The translations under genes were made by a program, and so were the position numbers. Positions 9,498 to 17,674 of a DNA stretch of 64,000 nucleotides are shown in pieces. Below the pieces are notes generated by a model that was not told the DNA's origin, made no database searches, and saw only the letters and a program-made list of their open reading frames with translations. The DNA comes from Nitrospirota bacterium (GTDB lineage Bacteria; Nitrospirota; Nitrospiria; Nitrospirales; Nitrospiraceae), in NCBI GenBank assembly GCA_026387665.1, contig JAPLLG010000004.1:36612-100611 (forward strand), in the 5' to 3' direction. The stretch's first letter is position 1. Each line of letters begins with the position of its first letter.

Positions 9498-9620
9498 CAG
9501 GATGCTGAAACAGTCCGCCAGCTTCGTTCTCGCATCGTTCAGACCCTCAACGTACCCCAGGGGTACGCCTCGGGCATTCACTCGCTGCGGCCTTGCTGGA
9601 CGAACTGTTTGAGCATCCTG
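9498..9620. repeat. Palindromic repeat family 1, copy 2 (subtype B)
   Basis: A 123-bp copy in the divergent gap between the amidase and NYN genes. Its outer stem carries paired changes relative to other copies (AAACAGT on the left, ACTGTTT on the right instead of AAAAAGG and CCTTTTT), preserving pairing. The central arm is the subtype B form (GTACCCCAGGGGTAC), also seen in the copy at 51987. Confidence 0.92.
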
Positions 9621-9703
9621 CGGGACGATGCTTATGTGGTGGCACCTGTGCGGACTTTCCAAATCCTTGTTTGCCAGAATCTTTCTTCGACAGGTCTTCG
9701 GCC

Positions 9704-10237
9704 ATGGCACTCCATTTGATCGTTGATGGGTACAATCTCCTGGCTCAGACGAGTCGGATCGGCGGCGGGGTGAGCCTGCATTCCGAGCAGGCGCGCGAAG
9801 CCCTGCTACGCGATCTGGCTGCCTACCGTCAGAGAAAGTCCCATGCCATCACCGTGGTCTTCGATGGATGGCAGCAGGGCTGGGGCACGGAGCGGCGTGA
9901 ACATCGGCTCGGTCTTGAGGTGATCTTTTCCCGGCGGGGAGAAAAGGCCGATCAGGTGATCCAGCGTCTGGCTGCCGAATATGGGTCCGACTGCGCGGTG
10001 GTGAGTTCCGATCGGGAGATCGTCGACTTTGCTAGGGCGCAGGGCGCCTTCGTGATGAAGGCGCAGGAGTTTTCCGGAAAGCTACAGGGGGCGTCGGCCC
10101 AGACCGGCGTATTGCTACATAAAGAACTGGATACGGGAGAGGATCTTCGACCGAAACGGGGGCCAGAGAAGCGTGGAAATCCTCGGAAACTGCCCAAGGC
10201 GCAGCGTCAGCGCAGCCGGCAGCTCAAACGATTTTGA
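9704..10237 (+). CDS. NYN-domain (YacP-like) putative RNase
   Basis: A 177-residue protein of the YacP/NYN family (PIN-like fold), some members of which are ribosome-associated mRNA endonucleases. It starts LIVDGYNLL (first acidic residue), followed by TVVFDGW and VVSSDREIVDFA, which supply the other expected acidic positions. The tail is strongly basic (PKAQRQRSRQLKRF), suitable for RNA binding. Longer in-frame starts lie inside the upstream repeat, so ATG 9704 is chosen. The last 14 bases overlap the end of the convergent tatD gene. Confidence 0.82.
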   Translation: MALHLIVDGYNLLAQTSRIGGGVSLHSEQAREALLRDLAAYRQRKSHAITVVFDGWQQGWGTERREHRLGLEVIFSRRGEKADQVIQRLAAEYGSDCAVVSSDREIVDFARAQGAFVMKAQEFSGKLQGASAQTGVLLHKELDTGEDLRPKRGPEKRGNPRKLPKAQRQRSRQLKRF

Positions 10238-11003
10238 ACAGGCGTTTCGCGTTCTCGGTCGTGATGCGGCCGATGGTTTCGATCGACATGCCTGGCGTCT
10301 CGGCGTGAAGCTCCGCCAGCTTCTGCGCGACGAGGGCCACGTAGGCCGGTTCGTTTCGTTTGCCTCTGTGAGGGATGGGCGTGAGGTAGGGGCAGTCGGT
10401 TTCGATCAGGAGCCGGTCCAGCGGAGCGGTCTTGGCGATGTCCCGGAGCGTCGCCGCGCTCTGAAAGGTGAGAATGCCGGAGAAGGAGAGATAGAATCCC
10501 AGGTCCAGCGCTTCTTTCGCCAGCCAGGCATCCCCTGAGAAACAGTGAAATACCCCGCCGATTTCCGTCGCGCGCTCCTCTTTTAGAATCGCAATCGTAT
10601 CCTCTTGGGCCTCTCGCGTGTGAATGATCACGGGAAGGCACAGCTCGCGTGCGAGCTGGATCTGCTCGCGGAATCGCTCGCGCTGTTCTTGGGGCGATGA
10701 GTGGTTGTAGTGGTAGTCGAGGCCGATCTCTCCATAGGCGACGACTTTTTTGTTCTGCGCCAGACGGCGGAGCTCGTCGTACCAGCCATCGAGGATATGT
10801 TTCACTTCATGGGGGTGGACGCCGATGGAGGCATAGACGAAGGGATGTTGTGCCGCTAGCGCCGCCGCTGCTTGGCTGGTGGCCAGATCGCAGCCGATGG
10901 TCACGAAGGCCTCGACGCCTGCTTCCCTGGCGCGGGCAATCATGGCCTCACGGTCCTCATTGTAGCGGGCATCGTCCAGATGGGTATGGGTGTCGATGAG
11001 CAT
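10224..11003 (-). CDS. tatD: TatD-family metal-dependent hydrolase
   Basis: A 259-residue TIM-barrel deoxyribonuclease-like hydrolase. Metal ligands are visible: IDTHTHLDD at the N-terminus, YGEIGLDYHY (Glu), VIIHTREA (His), FHCFSG (His) and LLIETDCPYLTP (Asp). Members act as 3'-5' exonucleases in DNA repair or as D-aminoacyl-tRNA hydrolases; which activity applies here is not visible. It converges on the NYN-domain gene with a 14-base overlap. A family 1 repeat lies about 12 bases upstream of its start. Confidence 0.93.
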   Translation of the reverse strand: MLIDTHTHLDDARYNEDREAMIARAREAGVEAFVTIGCDLATSQAAAALAAQHPFVYASIGVHPHEVKHILDGWYDELRRLAQNKKVVAYGEIGLDYHYNHSSPQEQRERFREQIQLARELCLPVIIHTREAQEDTIAILKEERATEIGGVFHCFSGDAWLAKEALDLGFYLSFSGILTFQSAATLRDIAKTAPLDRLLIETDCPYLTPIPHRGKRNEPAYVALVAQKLAELHAETPGMSIETIGRITTENAKRLFKIV

Positions 11004-11015
11004 GCGGGTCTTTAT

Positions 11016-11140
11016 CAGGATGCTGAAAAAGGCCGCCAGCTTCGTTCTCGGCTCATCGAAATCCTCAACGTACCCCTGAGGGTACGCCTCCGGTTTCGAT
11101 TCGCCTGCGGCCTTGCTGGACAGCCTTTTTGAGCATCCTG
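11016..11140. repeat. Palindromic repeat family 1, copy 3 (subtype A)
   Basis: A 125-bp copy with intact inverted ends and the full nested centre (ATCGAAA paired with TTTCGAT, GTACCC paired with GGGTAC). It lies between the end of the DAHP synthase gene and the start of tatD, both on the minus strand. Confidence 0.93.
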
Positions 11141-11248
11141 TGGTTATTGCGGCTTTAATACTGTACGAAATATTCTCGCATATGTTTCGTGCACACCGAG
11201 TTTTTCCGCAACCTGCTAGTGGGGGATCGGCTGAAGACCGAAGTGGTG

Positions 11249-12307
11249 CTACGCGGGCTTGGTCACGATCGTGTCGGCCAGTTCGTTGAGGAGCGATTCG
11301 GTCTCCTCCCAGCCGAGGCAGGCATCGGTGATGGAAACGCCGTGGGCCAGTGTTTTGCCCTGCTGCCAGGTTTGTTTGCCGGGATTGAGGTTGCTTTCGA
11401 GCATCAGGCCCATGATGGACTGGCGGCCTTCGCGGAACTGTTTGAGGACATCTCTGGCGACGAGGCTTTGGCGCCGGTGGTCCTTGCTCGAATTGTCGTG
11501 CGAACAGTCGATCATGATGGGACGGGCGATGCCGTCGCCTGCCACGACCGCTTCCGCGCGGGCCACATGTTCGGCTTCGTAATTGGTTTTGCCTCCGCCG
11601 CCTCGAAGCACGATATGGCGGTCCGGGTTGCCCGTGGTCTTGATGATCGAGGTGAGCCCGTCGGCATTGATGCCCAGAAAATGATGCGGCTGCTTCGCGG
11701 CCACCATCGCGTTCCAGGCTACGAGAAGATCGCCCCCTGTGCCGTTCTTGAATCCGACCGGCATCGACAGGCCGCTAGCCATTTCCCGGTGCGGCTGGCT
11801 CTCGGTGGTGCGGGCGCCGATGGCGACCCAGCTCCAGAGATCGGCTATATATTGAGGCGACACCGGGTCCAAGGCTTCCGCTGCGCAGGGGATCCCGCGT
11901 TTATTGATGTTGAGCAGGATCGTCCGGGCCAGTTCCAGGCCTGTTCCAATATCGCAGGTGCCGTCTAGGTGTGGATCGTTGATGAGGCCCTTCCAGCCAA
12001 CCGTGGTGCGGGGCTTTTCAAAGTAGGTTCGCATGACGATCAGTAATCGGTCGCGCAACGCATCGGTCACCGGTTTCAATCGGTCGGCATACTCATAGGC
12101 GGCCTCAGGATCATGGATTGAACAGGGCCCGACGATGACGAGCAGGCGCTCACGGTCTTGCCCGTGCAGGATGCGGCGAATGGCCTCTCTGGTTTCGATG
12201 ACCAGGGTGGCGGCTTGGTCGGTAATCGGCAGTTTTGACTTGATCGTCCGCGGCGAGGGCAGCGGTTTGATTTCAAGGATATGTTGGTTATCGAGCGGTT
12301 GATTCAT
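11249..12307 (-). CDS. 3-deoxy-7-phosphoheptulonate synthase (class I, AroFGH type)
   Basis: A 352-residue enzyme for the first step of aromatic amino-acid synthesis, condensing PEP and erythrose-4-phosphate. Typical blocks are LLVIVGPCSIHDPEAA, RTYFEKPRTTVGWKGLINDP, PVGFKNGTGG, HIVLRGGG and MIDCSHDNSSKDH, with ESNLNPGKQ near the end. Length matches the E. coli AroG/F/H type. ATG 12307 is chosen: an open frame continues 81 codons upstream, but it crosses the promoter and has no family similarity. A purine-rich AAAAAGG lies upstream of this start. Confidence 0.95.
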   Translation of the reverse strand: MNQPLDNQHILEIKPLPSPRTIKSKLPITDQAATLVIETREAIRRILHGQDRERLLVIVGPCSIHDPEAAYEYADRLKPVTDALRDRLLIVMRTYFEKPRTTVGWKGLINDPHLDGTCDIGTGLELARTILLNINKRGIPCAAEALDPVSPQYIADLWSWVAIGARTTESQPHREMASGLSMPVGFKNGTGGDLLVAWNAMVAAKQPHHFLGINADGLTSIIKTTGNPDRHIVLRGGGGKTNYEAEHVARAEAVVAGDGIARPIMIDCSHDNSSKDHRRQSLVARDVLKQFREGRQSIMGLMLESNLNPGKQTWQQGKTLAHGVSITDACLGWEETESLLNELADTIVTKPA

Positions 12308-12342
12308 CGCGCAGCCTTTTTGCAAAGAAATAATGAGTGCAA

Positions 12343-12348
12343 AGTATA
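12343..12348 (-). promoter_or_regulatory. Extended -10 element upstream of the DAHP synthase gene
   Basis: On the minus strand TATACT is preceded by TGG (a TGN extended -10), about 36 bases before the ATG at 12307. No good -35 hexamer is visible, which is common for extended -10 promoters. Confidence 0.4.
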
Positions 12349-12517
12349 CCAGAGCTCTCAGTCGAAATCTATGGACGGAGCTCGTAAGACCTTCAATAGC
12401 TAAGGGATTTGAGTAATTCGGAAGGGGGCCTGGCGGCCGCAGGACATCAATAATGTGCGGGAATGAGGGGCTCTGTCTGCCTGGCGTCTCCTGCCTTTTG
12501 TGGCTGAAATCGTTGGT

Positions 12518-12532
12518 GGAAGGAGCCCTTCC
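12518..12532. other. Small hairpin in the gap 12308-12572
   Basis: GGAAGG at 12518-12523 pairs with CCTTCC at 12527-12532 across a 3-base loop. It lies upstream of the His-rich exported-protein gene. There is no T-run, so it is not an obvious terminator. Nothing else was recognised in the 265-bp gap except the extended -10 element. Confidence 0.3.
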
Positions 12533-12572
12533 GTTTGACGGGTTTCTCAAGGGTATGGTAGTTCAATTGGGT

Positions 12573-12896
12573 ATGAAGCGATGGTTTACTCACTCTGTCA
12601 GTCTTCGAGTCTTGGCCTCCCTGGGCCTGATTCTCTTACTGCTGACGATCGCTCCCTTTGCGGCCGCGCAGGATGTGCATCATGAGTTAGCCGCGGCTGA
12701 CCATGATGGGCACGAACATTCCGACACTGACCTCTGCCAGTGGGTGCAACACCATACGGCTGGCTCTCTCGATGTCGGGGCTCCTCTCCTGACCGCCTGC
12801 GAACTCGTCAATCTATTAGAGCTTCCGGCTGACTCAGTCCTGCTCTCCTTCGAACTCTCCACTCCCGGCCCTTCCCGCGCTCCTCCCCTCGGCTAA
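12573..12896 (+). CDS. Small His-rich exported protein, possible metal binding
   Basis: A 107-residue protein of no family I recognise. It has an N-terminal signal peptide (about residues 8-33, ending APFAAAQ) followed by a His/Asp-rich stretch (HHELAAADHDGHEHSDTD), a CQWVQHH motif, and a proline-rich C-terminus. The frame is open 40 codons upstream, but ATG 12573 places the signal peptide at the start. It sits 99 bases before the TonB-dependent receptor gene. Position and His-rich composition suggest a periplasmic metal-handling accessory; this is inference only. Confidence 0.5.
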   Translation: MKRWFTHSVSLRVLASLGLILLLLTIAPFAAAQDVHHELAAADHDGHEHSDTDLCQWVQHHTAGSLDVGAPLLTACELVNLLELPADSVLLSFELSTPGPSRAPPLG

Positions 12897-12995
12897 TCAC
12901 GTCACTTCGGCTTGCTCCATACGTGGGATTGTTGCCGTGTGGCCATCCTCGATGGGTGCTGGCGTTTTTTTACTGCGTGATCGGTAGAGGGTTTC

Positions 12996-15416
12996 ATGGG
13001 ACCTAGTTGCTGTCGTTTCCTATTTCGTTCTATCTATTTTTGCCTGTGCTGGAGCTTGCTCGCTCATGCGCAGGTTCTTGCAGCCGAGTCTACCCTCATT
13101 GCCGGATCGGTCCAGAGTCAGGACCTCCGCCGAGTGGGGCAGGTGCTTGTCGAGGTGAAGGATCAAGAGGGAGCTTTGGTCGCGACCGGCCTCTCGAATG
13201 AGGCGGGGGAGTTCAGGATTTCCGTTCCTGCCGATGGAACCTATTCCGTCAGCGCCAGACAGGATAGCTATCGAAGCGAATACGTCGTGATGAAGATCGG
13301 GACCGAGCCGCCCGGTCCCGTTGTTTTGACCCTCTCCAAGACCAGAGAGATCGCCCTCGAAGTACGGTCGTCCCTGGCTCCGATTCACGACAAGCTGTCG
13401 AGTGAGACCTATGCGGTCAGCCGCAAAGACATCGAAGAATTGCCGCGCGGCAACAATGTGGAGTTGCAGGACGTGTTGCTCACGATTCCAAGCGCTTCCT
13501 ATGGCTCGCTCAAACAAGTCCATATCCGGCAGGACCATGCCAATCTCCAGTTGCGGATCGACGGGGTGCCGATTCCCGATACCGTGTCGTCTACCTTCTC
13601 CGATGTGATCTCGCCGCGGGCCTGGGAACGGGCGGATATTATTCTGGGCGGTATGGAAGCCCAGTATGGAAATAAGACGGCTGCGGTGCTGGACATTACG
13701 ACCAAGAGCGGTACCAAGCCTGGCTTCGGGTCGGCGCAAATGTTCGGCGGGTCGAATCAGACGGCCAGTCCCTCGTTCGAATATGGCGGCACGGTCGGCG
13801 AGAAGTTCCGGTTCTACGTCTTGAATAGTTATACCTCGACGAATCGCGGCATCGAGCCTCCGACGCTGGGCCATTCGATCTTTCACGGGCAAAGCGAGCG
13901 GAACCAGACGTTCATGCGCGGCGACTATCAGCACGACAATGCGAACAACTTTTCCTGGGTGTTCTTGAATTCCGTCGCGAAGTATCAGATTCCGACCATG
14001 CCAGGCCGGGCGCTCGATCCCAGCGGGCAGATGCTGCCGCTGCTCCGGGCGAGCAGGCCGGGATTCACGCCGGTGGCGTCCCAGGCCATCGACGAGAACC
14101 AACAAGAGAATAACCAGTATGGCCACATGGTCTGGCGGCACGATGTGAACAGCAGTAATTTCTTCAACCTCTCCGGCTATGTTCGCCAGACGAGGGCCAC
14201 GTTCAAGACGGACCCATTCAACCTGCTTGCCTATACGGCAGATCCGACCGCGCAATTTTCCGCCGGGAGCCAGGATCGGAGCGCCAATTCGAGCGGAGCC
14301 CGGTTCGACCACACCTATGTTCCATCCAAGGAGCATGTGGTCAAGGCCGGATTTCAGGTCGATCGGACTCAGACGGTGAACAAGACGCGACTGTTCACTT
14401 TTGCAGACGACGGGGTGGGCAATCCGACGGGAACGATGTTGGAGCGGAACGCCGACAACCGTCTGATCGGCTGGCGTCAAGAATTCTGGGTGCAGGATCA
14501 GTGGAGTCCGAACGATCGTTGGACGTTCAACCTCGGCGTGAGGGGCGACGCAGTGCAGTATCAGCGCCATGAGGGGCAGCTCAGCCCACGGGTTGGGGTG
14601 GCGTACAAGGCCGATCAGTCCAATGTGTTTCACGTCTTCTACGGACGGCAGTTTACGCCGCCGAATCTCGAAGCGATTTCCTTTGCGAAGCTCAATACGG
14701 CCGGCACGAAGGCGGCGCCGGAAAATACGATGAACAATATCGTCAGGGCCGAGCGGGCTCATTATTTCGAGGCTGGGAGCGACCATGCTCTTTCACGCTG
14801 GGCGACCCTGCAATTGACCGGCTACTACAAGCTCTCGCATTTTTTGTCTGACGCGGGCCAGTTCGGCACGACCCCCCTCTTGAACTACTTTGCTTTTGAG
14901 CGGGGCTGGCAGCGCGGTATCGATGCAGCGCTAAAGCTGCAGTTGCGGGAGGATCTGACTGCGAGGGGGAGCATGGCTTGGGGGCAATGTAAGGGCTATG
15001 GTCTTCAATCGGGTCACGTTCTTCTGGATCAAAAGACGATCAACGATATCAACTCCACCGGCGGAGTGTTCTGCGATCACTCGCAGACGCTCACGAGTTC
15101 CAGCCTAGTGGCCTATCGGTTCAAGGAGCGGACGACTCTTTCTGGACAGATGCTCTACGCGTCCGGGCTGCGTGCGGCAGAAGAGGGGGCCAAGACCAAT
15201 TCGACCCACAGCCCCTCCTATACGATTTATAACCTCTCCCTCACTCACGTCATCCCCTTGCCCTGGGACAATCAGAAGTTTCTCTTGGGCTTTGACGTCA
15301 TCAATCTGCTGGATCAAAAGTATCTCATCAATCAAGGTGAGGGCAGTATCGGCCTGGGAGTGTCGCATGCCGGGATGCCGAGGTCGTTCTTCTTCCGGGG
15401 CCAGTGGTTTTTCTGA
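12996..15416 (+). CDS. TonB-dependent receptor with N-terminal carboxypeptidase-regulatory-like domain
   Basis: An 806-residue outer-membrane receptor. It has a signal peptide (about 1-29), a beta-sandwich CarboxypepD_reg-like domain (about 34-112), a plug domain (about 125-240, with IRQDHANLQLRIDGVPIPD and GMEAQYGNKTAAVLDITTKSG), then a long beta-barrel ending in an aromatic residue (FFFRGQWFF), the usual outer-membrane insertion signal. The substrate is not identifiable from sequence. The neighbours (His-rich small protein, TonB-C-like protein, CobW-type GTPase, CDF exporter) point to a metal or metal complex. Confidence 0.9.
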   Translation: MGPSCCRFLFRSIYFCLCWSLLAHAQVLAAESTLIAGSVQSQDLRRVGQVLVEVKDQEGALVATGLSNEAGEFRISVPADGTYSVSARQDSYRSEYVVMKIGTEPPGPVVLTLSKTREIALEVRSSLAPIHDKLSSETYAVSRKDIEELPRGNNVELQDVLLTIPSASYGSLKQVHIRQDHANLQLRIDGVPIPDTVSSTFSDVISPRAWERADIILGGMEAQYGNKTAAVLDITTKSGTKPGFGSAQMFGGSNQTASPSFEYGGTVGEKFRFYVLNSYTSTNRGIEPPTLGHSIFHGQSERNQTFMRGDYQHDNANNFSWVFLNSVAKYQIPTMPGRALDPSGQMLPLLRASRPGFTPVASQAIDENQQENNQYGHMVWRHDVNSSNFFNLSGYVRQTRATFKTDPFNLLAYTADPTAQFSAGSQDRSANSSGARFDHTYVPSKEHVVKAGFQVDRTQTVNKTRLFTFADDGVGNPTGTMLERNADNRLIGWRQEFWVQDQWSPNDRWTFNLGVRGDAVQYQRHEGQLSPRVGVAYKADQSNVFHVFYGRQFTPPNLEAISFAKLNTAGTKAAPENTMNNIVRAERAHYFEAGSDHALSRWATLQLTGYYKLSHFLSDAGQFGTTPLLNYFAFERGWQRGIDAALKLQLREDLTARGSMAWGQCKGYGLQSGHVLLDQKTINDINSTGGVFCDHSQTLTSSSLVAYRFKERTTLSGQMLYASGLRAAEEGAKTNSTHSPSYTIYNLSLTHVIPLPWDNQKFLLGFDVINLLDQKYLINQGEGSIGLGVSHAGMPRSFFFRGQWFF

Positions 15417-15417
15417 T

Positions 15418-15498
15418 CGGATGCCGAACAAGGTCGCCAGCATCGTTCTCAGTCGCCGGGCTCCTTGCGGCCTTGTTGCTGGCCCGTTTGAGCATCCG
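15418..15498. repeat. Palindromic repeat family 1, copy 4 (shortened)
   Basis: An 81-bp relative of the family, starting two bases after the receptor stop codon. The ends are CGGATGC and GCATCCG instead of CAGGATGC and GCATCCTG, so both arms changed together. It retains the GCCAGCATCGTTCTC and TTGCGGCCTTG segments but lacks the central GTACCC hairpin. Confidence 0.75.
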
Positions 15499-15524
15499 CA
15501 ATCAATAGGGTAGGATGCGCGGTG

Positions 15525-15953
15525 ATGAGATTATTTTTCGCGATATCTATTGCAGTGGTGTTGGCCTGGCCTGCCTTTGCCTATGCGGTGGCTGGTGACG
15601 AGGCTACTCATGCGGACGATCACCATGAAGATGTGCTGGAGTTGCCCGAGGTCCATGTCCATGGCCTGCCGCTCAACAAAGACCAGCAAGTAGGTCCTGT
15701 CCCTAAAGCGACGCCCTGGCCTGCCATTCCCTCGTCGCTGGATGGACGAGAGCTCGACGATTGGATGAAGGTGCGTATGTTGGTTTCCAAGGGTGCGGCT
15801 GTGACCGTCGTGGTCTTGGAGCCGGCGAGGCACCGTGAACTGACCATCGCAGGCATGGCCGCTCTGAGTAAATGGACCTTCGATCCTCAGTTGAAAGGTG
15901 ATGAGCCGATTGATGGGGAGCTCACCGTACGGATCCATTTTCGCACTCGCTAA
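15525..15953 (+). CDS. Secreted TonB C-terminal-domain-like protein, no membrane anchor
   Basis: A 142-residue protein with a cleavable-looking signal peptide (residues 1-22, ending PAFAYAVA), a His/Asp/Glu-rich segment (HADDHHEDVLELPEVHVHG), and a domain resembling the TonB C-terminal fold. That domain shows DWMKVRMLVSKGAAV, then AGMAALSKWTFDPQLKGDEPIDGELTVRIHF. Ordinary TonB keeps an N-terminal membrane helix and a Pro-rich spacer; neither is present. ATG 15525 is chosen over GTG 15522. It lies 108 bases after the TonB-dependent receptor. It may be a periplasmic partner or metal-binding accessory rather than an energy transducer. Confidence 0.65.
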   Translation: MRLFFAISIAVVLAWPAFAYAVAGDEATHADDHHEDVLELPEVHVHGLPLNKDQQVGPVPKATPWPAIPSSLDGRELDDWMKVRMLVSKGAAVTVVVLEPARHRELTIAGMAALSKWTFDPQLKGDEPIDGELTVRIHFRTR

Positions 15954-15964
15954 GAAACGCTGAT

Positions 15965-16495
15965 ATGAACATCGACGAATCGCTCTTTCGCGCTATCAAC
16001 GGTTTTGCCGGACAGTCGGCATGGCTGGACCAATGGGCGCTCAATTTCTCAGACCCGGGCCTCTTGTGGGCTCCTTGCATACTCATGACCGGTTATTGGA
16101 TCTGGTTGTCTTGGCGGGAAGCGGTGATGGCAGCTCCAGTGTTGGCTGCTTCCATCGGCTTGTTGGATTTTCTCGGGGCGAGGATCAAGGATCTTGTGGC
16201 TCGGCCGCGGCCTTGCATGGCACTTCCTGATATCCACCAGATTGAAGGCTGCGGCAAGACGTTTGGATTTCCATCGAACCACGCGATCAATACTGCGACC
16301 GCTGCGGCGTTTCTTCATGTGCTCTATCCGCGATCTGGATGGGTGAGTTGGCCGTTGGTCGGACTGATCGGGCTATCGCGTGTCTATATCGGGGCTCACT
16401 ATGTCACGGATGTGCTGGGGGGCTGGATGATCGGTGGATTGCTCGGAGCTGGATCGGCTTGGTTATTGTTGCGCTACTCCCGTTTCCGCTCCTAG
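15965..16495 (+). CDS. PAP2-superfamily membrane phosphatase
   Basis: A 176-residue integral membrane phosphatase. All three PAP2 signature blocks are present: KDLVARPRP (C1), GFPSNHAINT (C2) and SRVYIGAHYVTDVLGG (C3, with the catalytic His and Asp). Four to five hydrophobic segments surround them. Substrates of such small PAP2 proteins include undecaprenyl pyrophosphate and other lipid phosphates; the actual substrate is not visible. It starts 11 bases after the TonB-C-like gene, so they are probably co-transcribed. Its TAG stop directly abuts a family 1 repeat. Confidence 0.88.
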   Translation: MNIDESLFRAINGFAGQSAWLDQWALNFSDPGLLWAPCILMTGYWIWLSWREAVMAAPVLAASIGLLDFLGARIKDLVARPRPCMALPDIHQIEGCGKTFGFPSNHAINTATAAAFLHVLYPRSGWVSWPLVGLIGLSRVYIGAHYVTDVLGGWMIGGLLGAGSAWLLLRYSRFRS

Positions 16496-16620
16496 CAGGA
16501 TGCTGAAAAAGCCCGCCAGCTTCGTTCTCGGCTCATCGAAATCCTCAACGTACCCCTGAGGGTACGCCTCCGGTTTCGACTCGCCTGCGGCCTTGCTGGA
16601 CGGACTTTTTGAGCATCCTG
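16496..16620. repeat. Palindromic repeat family 1, copy 5 (subtype A)
   Basis: A 125-bp copy beginning on the base after the PAP2 stop codon and located between convergent genes. The outer ends and nested centre are intact. The stem near the right end reads GGACTTTTT. Confidence 0.93.
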
Positions 16621-16622
16621 AA

Positions 16623-16649
16623 GAAACTCTGCCATGCGCAGAGAGTTTC
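16623..16649 (-). terminator. Hairpin downstream of the CobW-type gene
   Basis: GAAACTCTGC pairs with GCAGAGAGTTTC (two extra bases on one side), 12 bases after the minus-strand stop of the G3E GTPase gene. Only a weak TTCTTC follows on that strand, so it may be an imperfect intrinsic terminator or simply a 3' hairpin. Confidence 0.35.
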
Positions 16650-16660
16650 CACTCAGCCTG

Positions 16661-17617
16661 CTACTTCTCCAGACAGTTCAATAATTCTGCTTGGCACCGT
16701 TCCTGGTCGTAGCCTCGTCCAATCAAGACGATCGCGTGCCTCGGTTCGTCGAGCAGGGTGATCGGCGTGATGGTCGCATTGCCTGGCGGGGCATATTGAA
16801 ATTCTTGCAGCTCCGGTCCCTTGGCGAAGCGGAAGAAGCCCTTTGCCCGTTCAAGCTCAGGGGGCAGGGTCTTCATCCAGCGCAGGAATCGCTCAAAGTT
16901 CAAGGGGCCTGGCAGCAACACCGTTGTGGCAATCGGGTGGTAGGAGGCTCGCTTGTTCGTTGCGGGCGAGCGAGGCACGCCGAATTCCACATTGATCGCT
17001 GGGGGCGGGGCAATGCGGGTGATCGGTTCGAGCAGTGAGAAGGGATCGACCCTGGCCTGGCTGGTTTCCCAGACCCTGGCATAGGGATTCTGCTTGGTGA
17101 TCGAGTCCTTGAATCCCTCCCAATGGCCTGCGACGTAGAGATCTTTTTTATTGAGGATCAACTCGTCAGCGCAGCGAATCGCCTGTGTCGTCACGAAGCC
17201 AGCCATGCTCTCCCGGTCGGTCGGGATCGGATGCAGCAAGGCGATGACTTTATCCAGCCGTGCGAGCTGTGCGGTGTAGAGATCGGTGACGGCATCGATG
17301 ACTTCGGCTGGGTCTGCCATGCCGGAACATTCGAGGATGATGACATCCGACTCATAGTCCCGCACCAGTTGGGCGATGCCCCAGGACAGGTCTTCTTTCG
17401 TATCGCAGCAGACGCAGCCGCCCGCGAGGTTCATGACCTGTTCTGCGATGGTGCCGGCGCGGGGACCGTCGATGCTGACCTCGCCTGCTTCGTTCATCAA
17501 GACGCCGGCTCGCTTGCCCTGGCTCTTCCAATGTTCAAGGAGCCTCATGAGGAGGGTGGTTTTGCCTGCGCCGAGGGAGCCGCAGAGAATGTAAAAAGGA
17601 ATCGGGCTTGTGGTCAT
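16661..17617 (-). CDS. CobW/COG0523-family (G3E) GTPase, putative metallochaperone
   Basis: A 318-residue P-loop GTPase. Visible motifs: Walker A GSLGAGKTT (residues 13-21), the metal-binding GGCVCC (CxCC) motif, the Walker B region VIILECSGMADP, and the guanine-specificity NKKD. The C-terminal domain is the CobW_C type. This family delivers or manages Zn, Co, Fe or similar metals; no long His-rich loop is visible. The gene follows the CDF transporter by 57 bases on the same strand, which supports a metal-homeostasis role. Confidence 0.9.
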   Translation of the reverse strand: MTTSPIPFYILCGSLGAGKTTLLMRLLEHWKSQGKRAGVLMNEAGEVSIDGPRAGTIAEQVMNLAGGCVCCDTKEDLSWGIAQLVRDYESDVIILECSGMADPAEVIDAVTDLYTAQLARLDKVIALLHPIPTDRESMAGFVTTQAIRCADELILNKKDLYVAGHWEGFKDSITKQNPYARVWETSQARVDPFSLLEPITRIAPPPAINVEFGVPRSPATNKRASYHPIATTVLLPGPLNFERFLRWMKTLPPELERAKGFFRFAKGPELQEFQYAPPGNATITPITLLDEPRHAIVLIGRGYDQERCQAELLNCLEK

Positions 17618-17674
17618 GGTCTCACGTATGAATTGTGAACGAGACGAATAGGCTGCTGCACGATAAGAGATCGA

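Noticed and set aside
12487..12510. Possible B12-box-like word (GGCAGGAGACGCC on the minus strand) upstream of the metal locus
   Set aside because: The other conserved parts of a cobalamin riboswitch (GGGAA-GGTG region and CCGCAACTG core) are absent on both strands, and orientation would not fit the plus-strand genes.
13020..14786. A 588-codon open frame on the strand opposite the TonB-dependent receptor
   Set aside because: It lies wholly inside the receptor gene, has no recognisable domain, and is a typical shadow frame of GC-rich coding sequence.
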